The notes under the pieces: model-generated | The model's input: only the letters and a program-made list of their open reading frames with translations | Told to the model about the DNA's origin: nothing | Databases searched by the model: none | Translations under genes and position numbers: made by a program | In this document: positions 1-6,371 of the stretch, piece after piece | How positions within the stretch are numbered: the stretch's first letter is position 1 | Layout of the letters: each line of letters opens with the position of its first letter | NCBI GenBank assembly: GCA_022449545.1 | Contig: JAKUPN010000015.1 | Location: 1-49,012, forward strand | Length of the DNA stretch: 49,012 nucleotides | DNA from: Alphaproteobacteria bacterium | Lineage (GTDB): Bacteria; Pseudomonadota; Alphaproteobacteria; UBA6615 | Direction of reading: 5' to 3'

Positions 1-72
1 CCCACTTTATTATTAATTATCATGCTACGACCGAGATCTACCCTCTTTCCCTTCTCTACGCTCTTCCGATCT
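1..72. other. Illumina adapter contamination at contig end
   Basis: Bases 31-72 match the 3' 42 bases of the standard Illumina P5/TruSeq read-1 adapter at 38 of 42 positions. I see substitutions only at 42, 53, 55 and 57. The stretch ends exactly in the diagnostic CTCTTCCGATCT at 61-72. Bases 1-30 are a further degraded continuation or other artefactual sequence. Genomic sequence therefore starts at about 73. Coding sense of the first gene resumes immediately after the adapter. This block should be masked, and nothing should be inferred from it biologically. Confidence 0.93.
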
Positions 73-73
73 C

Positions 74-1516
74 AATCGGGGTAATCCCCTGAGAGACCTC
101 AACCAACTGGATGAAGCACTAGAAAGTTATGACCGTGCTATTGCTCTCAAACCGGATATGGATTTTATATTTGGTGCTTCATTACATAACAGAATGAACC
201 TTTGTATCTGGGAAAATCTATCAAATAACCTTAATAAATTAATAGATAAAGTTAAAAATGGAGAAAAGGTTTCTAGACCCTTTCCGATGTTGTCTCTGAT
301 TGACGACCCTAGTATTCAAAGAAAAACTACGGAAATTTTCGTTAACGAGAAACACCCACAGACTAATATTTCTCCTAAAATATACCAATATCAAGAACAT
401 AAAAAAATTCGGATTGGGTACTTCTCTGCTGACTTTCATAATCATGCAACGATGCATTTAATGGCAGAGTTGTTTGAATGTCATGATAGAGATAAATTTG
501 AACTCATTGCGTTCTCGTTTGGGCCCGATAGTCAGGACAAATGGAGACAAAGAATTCTTTTATGTTTTGATAAATTTATTGAGGTTAGAACCCAGTCAGA
601 GCAAGATATAGCATTGTTATCCCGAAACATTGGCATTGATATTGCTGTTGATTTAAAAGGATTTACCGGGGATAATCTTTTCAATATATTTACAGAGGGT
701 AGTGCACCGGTACAGGTTAACTATCTTGGATACCCAGGTACAACAGCGGCAGAATATATGGATTATATTATTGCCGATCAGACACTAATTCCTGAAACAC
801 ATCAGAGATACTACTCAGAGAAAGTTGTCTACCTACCCAACAGTTATCAAGTCAATGTATCTAAAAAGAAAATCTCTAAGACACCATTAACACGACATGA
901 TGTAGGGTTACCAAATTCGGGTTTTGTATTCTCATGCTTTAATAACAACTATAAAATTACACCACACACATTTTTCTGTTGGATGAGGATAATTGAAGCA
1001 GTTGAGGATAGCGTACTTTGGTTATTTGAAAGTAATAGAAGTGCTGCAAGCAATCTAAAAAAAGAAGCATCAAAGTTAGGCATTAATGAAGATAGATTGT
1101 TCTTTGCTAAATATGTTTCTGTTGAAGAGCATTTAAACAGAATACAGTTAGCCGATCTTTTCCTTGATACTCTACCTTATAATGCTCACACAACGACCAG
1201 TGATGCACTTAAAATGGGATTACCCGTGATAACTTGTATGGGAAACTCTTTTGCCAGCAGAGTTGGTGCAAGTCTGCTGAATGCTGTTAATTTACCGGAA
1301 TTGATTACGACGACCCAAGAGCAATACGAGTCACTTGCTATCCAACTAGCATTACAACCAGAAAAGTTAAAAATCATCAAAGACAAGTTAATCAATAATG
1401 TACCCACAGCGCCGCTATATGACACCCCATTGTTTACACGACATCTCGAGTCTGCCTATTTGACTATGTATGACAGATACCAACATGGATTAGATCCAGA
1501 TCATATTTATGTGTAA
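74..1516 (+). CDS. TPR-containing O-linked GlcNAc transferase-like protein, 5'-truncated (GT41 family)
   Basis: The open frame runs back from the ATG at 158 to base 74, where it meets the adapter. The extra codons encode a typical tetratricopeptide repeat (QLDEALESYDRAIALKPD), so the true start is missing. The rest (about 450 residues) is the GT41/SPINDLY-type catalytic region. It shows the SADFHNHATMHL motif with the proposed catalytic-face His, FNNNYKITP with the UDP-binding Lys, and the HTTTSDALKMGLPVIT signature near the C-terminus. GT41 enzymes transfer a sugar from a UDP donor (classically GlcNAc) to Ser/Thr of cytoplasmic proteins. Bacterial homologues often modify flagellin or surface proteins, but the acceptor cannot be told here. 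The nearby glmU-glmS pair makes UDP-GlcNAc, although it lies on the other strand. Family call firm; substrate unknown. Confidence 0.88.
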   Translation, partial: NRGNPLRDLNQLDEALESYDRAIALKPDMDFIFGASLHNRMNLCIWENLSNNLNKLIDKVKNGEKVSRPFPMLSLIDDPSIQRKTTEIFVNEKHPQTNISPKIYQYQEHKKIRIGYFSADFHNHATMHLMAELFECHDRDKFELIAFSFGPDSQDKWRQRILLCFDKFIEVRTQSEQDIALLSRNIGIDIAVDLKGFTGDNLFNIFTEGSAPVQVNYLGYPGTTAAEYMDYIIADQTLIPETHQRYYSEKVVYLPNSYQVNVSKKKISKTPLTRHDVGLPNSGFVFSCFNNNYKITPHTFFCWMRIIEAVEDSVLWLFESNRSAASNLKKEASKLGINEDRLFFAKYVSVEEHLNRIQLADLFLDTLPYNAHTTTSDALKMGLPVITCMGNSFASRVGASLLNAVNLPELITTTQEQYESLAIQLALQPEKLKIIKDKLINNVPTAPLYDTPLFTRHLESAYLTMYDRYQHGLDPDHIYV

Positions 1517-1572
1517 AAACGTATTGGGTATAGGTGTTGGTGCTATATACAGACTAATCAACACACAAAAGT

Positions 1573-1863
1573 TTATACTTTTATAATAGACCAATCCCCA
1601 TATGTTAATTCATACGGTTTGTTAATTATTTCTTCTCTTAATCTTCTTTTCTTTAATATTGAATGTACATGAGCACTCTTAAACTTATGCCCTCTTGGTG
1701 TTTTATACCCATGCTCATTTAACCAATGTCCAATCCTTTTATAACCTAAACCATCGTTTTGAAGTTCAGTTATTTTCTCAAACAGAAAATCTTGGTATTC
1801 AGATAAGGGTGGAATGTTAAGATAACCACAACGTATGGTGACATTGACACACACATAGGACAC
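1573..1863 (-). CDS. small recombinase-like winged-helix protein
   Basis: This 96-residue ORF has a central segment (ITELQNDGLGYKRIGHWLNE, then GYKTPRGHKF and HVHSILKKRR). It resembles the DNA-binding 'Recombinase' domain found after the catalytic domain of large serine recombinases: a 'long repeat, short helix, new TPRG' pattern ending in a basic KKRR helix. No resolvase catalytic domain is present, and the first 20 residues do not resemble one. It may be a degenerate remnant of an integrase or a free-standing DNA-binding protein. It sits alone between the truncated glycosyltransferase and glmS, consistent with an accessory island at the contig end. The start codon is uncertain. Family assignment is from pattern memory only. 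Confidence 0.5.
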   Translation of the reverse strand: MSYVCVNVTIRCGYLNIPPLSEYQDFLFEKITELQNDGLGYKRIGHWLNEHGYKTPRGHKFKSAHVHSILKKRRLREEIINKPYELTYGDWSIIKV

Positions 1864-1889
1864 TATTTTACGAACACGTCCTTTCGGAC

Positions 1890-3713
1890 TTACTCCACGG
1901 TCACGCTTTTAGCCAAATTACGTGGTTGATCTACATCTGTACCCCTTATTACAGCAGTATGATAGGCTAATAGTTGTATTGGTATGGAATATAAAAGAGG
2001 GGCAACAAAGTCATCAATCTTGGGCATGGTGATGCTCGCCCAGCTTTTTTTCTCTAATCTCTTAACACCTTCATGATCAGAAATAAAAACTACCTTACCT
2101 CCCCGAGCTATAACTTCTTGAACATTTGAAAGTGTCTTTTCAAAAAGTTCTCCTGGTGGAGCTAACGCTATAACCGGAACGCCATCGTCGATTAGTGCAA
2201 TCGGTCCATGTTTCATTTCTCCAGCCGCGTATCCTTCTGCATGAATATAAGAGATTTCTTTCAACTTTAATGCACCTTCAAGGGCAATTGGATAAGCTGT
2301 TCCACGACCTAGATAAAGCACATCTCGTGATTTAGAAATATTGATAGCCAACTCCCTAATATCTTGGTCATGGTTTAAAACCTCTGCCATCCTTGAAGGC
2401 ACTTCAGTAAGTGATTTGGCTAGCGAAGCAGCCTTAACGTGTTCAAGGGTGCCATTCGCTTTGCCTACGGCTATAACGAAACATGCTAAAGACGTTAATT
2501 GTGTAGTGAATGCTTTTGTCGATGCAACTCCGATCTCAGGACCTGCTAGAGTAGGCAACACAACATCCGATTCACGTGCAATTGAGCTTTCGCCAACATT
2601 TACAACAGAGACTATGTGCTGATCATTTTCACGACAATGACGCAAAGCAGCAAGGGTGTCGGCTGTTTCACCAGATTGGCTAACAAAAAGAGCTATACCA
2701 CCTTTGGGCAGAGGTGCATCACGATAACGAAACTCAGAAGCAACATCTATCTCAGCTGGTATTCTTGCTATCCTTTCCAACCAATACTTTGCAACCCATC
2801 CAGCATAACAAGCCGTACCGCAAGCAACTAAATTTACTCTTGATACTTCTGACAAATCGAAAGGAAGGGACGGAAGAGTAATTTCTAATGTGTGAGCGTT
2901 TAAATAGCTCTGAAGAGTGTCACCAACAACCGCTGGTTGCTCGAAAATTTCTTTTTGCATGAAATGCTCAAAATTTCCCTTCCCTATAGTAGCACCTGAT
3001 AAAGCCGTTTCCATTTCATCACGTTGAACAGGAGTACCGTTCTTGTCATATATATCAGCTCTCTCTGAAGTGACTATGGTCCAATCACCTTCTTCCAAAT
3101 AACAAATGCGTTTAGTAAGAGGCGCAAGTGCATGAGCGTCTGATCCTAAATACATTTCACCGTCTCCGTAGCCTAAAGCCAAAGGACTACCGCGTCTTGC
3201 ACCTACTATAAGATTATGTTCACCAGCAAAAATAACCGCTAAAGCAAAAGCACCCTCAAGCCGGTCCAAGGACGTCTTTACCGCTACGTTTATTGAAGCC
3301 CCATTCTCTAACTCTCGAGTTATCAAGGCAGAAATGGCCTCAGTGTCAGTATCACTTTCAAAAATGTATCCTGAAGAATTTAATTCATCACGTAATTGTT
3401 GAAAGTTTTCAATTATTCCGTTGTGAACAACAGCAACTTTATGTGTAGCATGAGGATGTGCATTTCTTTCATTAGGTGCCCCATGAGTGGCCCAGCGAGT
3501 ATGTCCAATACCAACCTCACCAATTAAGGGGTTGTCTTTAAGTTCATTCTGTAAATTGACTAACTTGCCCTCTGCGCGTCGTCTTTCTATCCGACCGTTA
3601 ACCAAAGTCGCTATACCGGCAGAATCATAACCACGATATTCGAGCCGTCGTAACCCAAGAAGTAAACGTGGAGCAACATCTCCTTTACTTAGAATGCCTA
3701 TAATACCGCACAT
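1890..3713 (-). CDS. glmS: glutamine-fructose-6-phosphate aminotransferase (isomerizing)
   Basis: GlmS makes glucosamine-6-phosphate from fructose-6-phosphate and glutamine, the first committed step to UDP-GlcNAc for peptidoglycan and LPS. The 607-residue protein is full length for the family. It begins MCGIIGIL, leaving the N-terminal nucleophile Cys after Met removal. The glutaminase (Ntn) domain covers about residues 2-230 (GHTRWATHG, HNGIIEN). Two SIS sugar-isomerase domains follow (SQSGETADT near 350; LGRGTAYPIALEGALKLKEISY near 480). The C-terminus ends LAKSVTVE, the conserved tail that closes the active site. It lies 21 bases downstream of glmU on the same strand, so the two pathway enzymes are probably co-transcribed. 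No glmS ribozyme-like leader is expected or seen. Confidence 0.98.
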   Translation of the reverse strand: MCGIIGILSKGDVAPRLLLGLRRLEYRGYDSAGIATLVNGRIERRRAEGKLVNLQNELKDNPLIGEVGIGHTRWATHGAPNERNAHPHATHKVAVVHNGIIENFQQLRDELNSSGYIFESDTDTEAISALITRELENGASINVAVKTSLDRLEGAFALAVIFAGEHNLIVGARRGSPLALGYGDGEMYLGSDAHALAPLTKRICYLEEGDWTIVTSERADIYDKNGTPVQRDEMETALSGATIGKGNFEHFMQKEIFEQPAVVGDTLQSYLNAHTLEITLPSLPFDLSEVSRVNLVACGTACYAGWVAKYWLERIARIPAEIDVASEFRYRDAPLPKGGIALFVSQSGETADTLAALRHCRENDQHIVSVVNVGESSIARESDVVLPTLAGPEIGVASTKAFTTQLTSLACFVIAVGKANGTLEHVKAASLAKSLTEVPSRMAEVLNHDQDIRELAINISKSRDVLYLGRGTAYPIALEGALKLKEISYIHAEGYAAGEMKHGPIALIDDGVPVIALAPPGELFEKTLSNVQEVIARGGKVVFISDHEGVKRLEKKSWASITMPKIDDFVAPLLYSIPIQLLAYHTAVIRGTDVDQPRNLAKSVTVE

Positions 3714-3734
3714 ACTGATCAGAACTCTTTTTCG

Positions 3735-5072
3735 TCAGCTTTTCGAAGATAGATGTTTTTTTCTAAACGACTTTGCCCAGTCGGGTTTTTCATTTTGTGA
3801 AGTCCTCTCTATAGCTAGCGAATTAGAGGAAACATCTTTCGTGACGGTACTTCCTGCCGCAATTATGGCCCCATCACCTATCGTAATGGGAGCAACTAAT
3901 GCAGTGTTTGAGCCAATGAACACTTTATCGCCAATATATGAACGATGTTTTACAAAGCCATCATAGTTACAGGTAATTGTTCCTGCGCCAATATTTGTTT
4001 TATGTCCAATTTTGGTATCACCTATATAACTCAAATGATTAACTTTAGTATCATTTTCAATTTCTGAATTTTTTATCTCAACAAAATTTCCCACCTTAAC
4101 ATCAGTCCCTAATTTGGTTCCCGGCCGTATTCGAGCGAAAGGTCCAATCACAGCACCGTCATTAACAATTGCTCCTTCTATGTGACTGAATGGTTTAATT
4201 TCGACATTGTTTCCAATCTTAACTTCGGGGCCAAAAACTACGTTGGGATGAATAACTACATCCTGTCCCAATGAAGTGTCATGTGAAAACCACACAGTAG
4301 ATGGGTCTACCAAAGTTACACCATTCTCCATAGCTTTAGCTCTTAATTTATCTTGTAAAACTGATTCAGCTGTCGCTAATTCTTCGCGGTTATTAACTCC
4401 CATTAATTCTTCCTCTTCAGCTTCTATGAAACCAATCCTTAACCCTTTTCCTCTCCCTATTTTAACTATGTCGGTAAGATAATATTCTCCTTTAGCATTT
4501 CTATTGTTCAACTCTTTTAGCAAACCAAAAAGATGTTCACCTGAAACCACCATCAGTCCGGAATTACAAATTTCAATTTTCAATTGTTCTATACTAGCAT
4601 CCTTAGCCTCAACAATCTCAATTAGATCACCGCCATGACCTATTACTAATCGCCCATAATTTGCGGGGTTTTCTGGCCTAAACCCCACAACAACAATTTC
4701 AGATTCATTTTTACATGCATTTATTGCTGAGATTATTGTATCTCTACTTACCATAGGGGTATCACCAAAAAGTATGAGTAACGGATCTTTTTCACTTCTT
4801 AAAAGTGCAGCCGCTGAGTTAACAGCATCGCCTGTTCCCAAACGTTCTTTTTGTATGCAAACTTCATAAGGATGAACAAAATTATCAATACTCTCCATTC
4901 CTGGCCCTCTAACGACCGCCAATATTTTTGGATTTAAGGATTCAACAGTCTCAAGCAGATTTAAGAGCATTGGTCTTCCTGCAAGTTTATGCATTACCTT
5001 AGGAAGTTTCGAATTCATCCGAGTACCTAAACCGGCAGCCAGTATAAGAGCAGAAAAAGGAGTGTTAGGCAT
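3735..5072 (-). CDS. glmU: bifunctional UDP-GlcNAc pyrophosphorylase / glucosamine-1-phosphate acetyltransferase
   Basis: GlmU acetylates glucosamine-1-phosphate and then uridylates it to UDP-GlcNAc in the cytoplasm. The N-terminal pyrophosphorylase domain shows the nucleotide-binding signature LAAGLGTRMNSKLPKVMHKL (about residues 12-31) and GTGDAVNSA near 80. The C-terminal half (about 250-430) is a left-handed beta-helix of hexapeptide repeats (IGNNVEIKPFSHIEGAIV, HLSYIGDTKIG, NIGAGTITCNYDG). Length 445 is normal for alphaproteobacterial GlmU. The ATG at 5072 starts the conserved domain closely, with a weak ribosome-binding site. It is the first gene of the glmU-glmS unit. Its upstream 198 bases are very AT-rich and contain the end of the SRAP transcript. 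Confidence 0.97.
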   Translation of the reverse strand: MPNTPFSALILAAGLGTRMNSKLPKVMHKLAGRPMLLNLLETVESLNPKILAVVRGPGMESIDNFVHPYEVCIQKERLGTGDAVNSAAALLRSEKDPLLILFGDTPMVSRDTIISAINACKNESEIVVVGFRPENPANYGRLVIGHGGDLIEIVEAKDASIEQLKIEICNSGLMVVSGEHLFGLLKELNNRNAKGEYYLTDIVKIGRGKGLRIGFIEAEEEELMGVNNREELATAESVLQDKLRAKAMENGVTLVDPSTVWFSHDTSLGQDVVIHPNVVFGPEVKIGNNVEIKPFSHIEGAIVNDGAVIGPFARIRPGTKLGTDVKVGNFVEIKNSEIENDTKVNHLSYIGDTKIGHKTNIGAGTITCNYDGFVKHRSYIGDKVFIGSNTALVAPITIGDGAIIAAGSTVTKDVSSNSLAIERTSQNEKPDWAKSFRKKHLSSKS

Positions 5073-5239
5073 ATTTAAACTTTTTGATACATCTGGTTTT
5101 CAAAAAAATAACCTTTTCACCAATCTAAGATTTTCGAAGAATGCCATAATCGCAATGTAGGGTCCAAGTCACTTATTATTGAAATTTATTACAAAAAAAT
5201 AATTAATGTAAAAGCAATATATATAAAACATTGGAACAA

Positions 5240-5257
5240 AATTGATTCAAATCAATT
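5240..5257 (-). terminator. AT-rich hairpin, possible terminator after the SRAP gene
   Basis: An inverted repeat with 8-base arms (AATTGATT / AATCAATT) around a 2-base centre lies about 14 bases past the SRAP stop. Read on the minus strand it is followed by TTTTG. The stem has only two G:C pairs, so it would be a weak intrinsic terminator. It could also be a symmetric protein site for the glmU promoter region. Confidence 0.35.
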
Positions 5258-5270
5258 GAATAGCAAAATT

Positions 5271-6026
5271 TTAATTTTTGTCTACATTTGGGTATTTGAA
5301 TAGATTTCCTTGAGCCGAATCTTCTTTTTCTGCGGCTGCGGGATCTGAAATCTCAGAATTAATTGGCTTAATTAGAGTATCTTCATCATTACTGACTGAG
5401 TTTACTTTTTTTGAAATTTGCCATTTGGTAATAGCTTCGTCCGTTGGTACAGAAACAATGCCACTTAAAATAGATAAATTGGTTTTCCCATAAGTAAGCC
5501 AATTCTTAATATTAGAATCAGATAGAATTACAGGCATACGAGAATGGATTTCTGATAGATCTTTATTAGCCTTGGTCGTAAGTATTGCACACGTTTTTAT
5601 CTCTTCTCCATTTGACGAGATCCAACTCTCCCATAGTCCTGCAAGAGATAAAAAGCCTGAATTAGTAGAAGTGATCCAGAACGGCTGTTTAGATTCGTTC
5701 CATTCATAAAATCCACTTATAGGAATTAGGCACCGTCTTTTGCGATACGCATCTCGAAAACTAGGCTTTTCATGGGCTGTTTCTGCCCTTGCATTTATCA
5801 ACTTTGTTCCCATTGAAGCATCTTTAGCCCACCCAGGAATTAAACCCCACCTAAAATACCCAGCAGTATAATTTTTGTTTAAACCATCATTTGATGAGGT
5901 AATTGATAGAATTGGCTGCGAAGGAGCAATGTTATACCTGGGACGCAAGTTCATAGGTTGAATATTAATTTTATAGAACTGCCTAATCTCTTCCCATGAG
6001 TGAATTAGCGCGAATCGGCCACACAT
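5271..6026 (-). CDS. SRAP-domain abasic-site processing protein (YedK/HMCES family)
   Basis: SRAP proteins form a thiazolidine DNA-protein crosslink with abasic sites in single-stranded DNA and so shield them. All family hallmarks are visible: MCGRFA with catalytic Cys2, the INARAET segment (Asn78), SGFYEW with Glu108, and IHSRMPVIL with His161. These correspond to the known HMCES/YedK active-site residues. Length 251 is typical, and the C-terminal 30 residues are a low-complexity acidic tail. The gene is divergent from nrdA. The 345-base region between them carries a perfect alphaproteobacterial LexA box, which fits the name 'SOS-response-associated peptidase'. The LexA box is about 190 bases from this start and sits nearer the nrdA promoter, so control of SRAP itself is inference. 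Confidence 0.93.
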   Translation of the reverse strand: MCGRFALIHSWEEIRQFYKINIQPMNLRPRYNIAPSQPILSITSSNDGLNKNYTAGYFRWGLIPGWAKDASMGTKLINARAETAHEKPSFRDAYRKRRCLIPISGFYEWNESKQPFWITSTNSGFLSLAGLWESWISSNGEEIKTCAILTTKANKDLSEIHSRMPVILSDSNIKNWLTYGKTNLSILSGIVSVPTDEAITKWQISKKVNSVSNDEDTLIKPINSEISDPAAAEKEDSAQGNLFKYPNVDKN

Positions 6027-6191
6027 TTGTAAATTTTTCCTTAAATACTGATCGTTTCGAAAAAAAATAGATAATGTTTGCTTAGTTAAAACAAAAATGA
6101 AAGTTGATATTAGAAATTAATTGAAATTAACCACTCTTTTTAAAAATGTTTCGAATAATATTCATTAAAATGTAAAAAAAATAGCTAAGGA

Positions 6192-6219
6192 TTGACGAAA
6201 AAATTCAATAGAGTAAGAT
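6192..6219 (+). promoter_or_regulatory. putative sigma-70 promoter for nrdAB
   Basis: TTGACG at 6192-6197 matches the -35 consensus at 5 of 6 positions. TAAGAT at 6214-6219 follows after a 16-base spacer as a weaker -10 (4 of 6). A LexA box abuts the -10 and would cover the start site. The leader to the nrdA ATG would be about 145 bases and includes the two NrdR boxes. Confidence 0.55.
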
Positions 6220-6234
6220 GTTCACGTATTGTTC
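6220..6234 (+). promoter_or_regulatory. LexA (SOS) box, alphaproteobacterial type
   Basis: GTTC (6220-6223), seven bases, GTTC (6231-6234) is a perfect match to the direct-repeat GTTC-N7-GTTC operator known for alphaproteobacterial LexA. It lies immediately after the predicted -10 hexamer, the normal position for a repressor. It is between the divergent SRAP and nrdA genes, both plausible SOS targets. The two TGTTCACG copies (6219-6226 and 6230-6237) are one helical turn apart. Confidence 0.75.
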
Positions 6235-6246
6235 ACGGTGACAGGT

Positions 6247-6262
6247 GGTCAATATTTAGTGT
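6247..6262 (+). promoter_or_regulatory. NrdR box 1
   Basis: This 16-mer matches the published NrdR consensus (acaCwAtATaTwGtgt) at 12 of 16 positions by my count. All the strongly conserved core bases (C, A/T, A, A, T, T, A/T, G) are present, and the right half GTGT is perfect. NrdR is the ATP/dATP-sensing repressor of ribonucleotide reductase genes. This is the upstream member of a pair whose starts are 31 bases apart. Confidence 0.68.
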
Positions 6263-6277
6263 TACACTGGGTACTCG

Positions 6278-6293
6278 CGACAACATGTTGTAG
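6278..6293 (+). promoter_or_regulatory. NrdR box 2
   Basis: The core is a perfect 12-base palindrome, ACAACATGTTGT (6280-6291). It keeps every conserved NrdR core position, although the flanks are divergent (10 of 16 by my count). Its start is exactly 31 bases after box 1. This is the three-turn spacing characteristic of tandem NrdR boxes, so the pair supports both calls. Confidence 0.65.
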
Positions 6294-6371
6294 AAGTTTC
6301 CATATTATTACTCGGAAATCTACTCACAGCATGTGGATGACCTGGTTACCGATCTAAAGGGGGCATTACGT

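Noticed and set aside
1573-1863. Prophage or integrative element
   Set aside because: Only one small recombinase-like ORF is seen; no structural, portal or integrase catalytic gene and no flanking att-like repeats.
6333-6371. Upstream GTG start for nrdA
   Set aside because: There is no ribosome-binding site for GTG 6333, whereas ATG 6372 has AAAGGGGG at good spacing.
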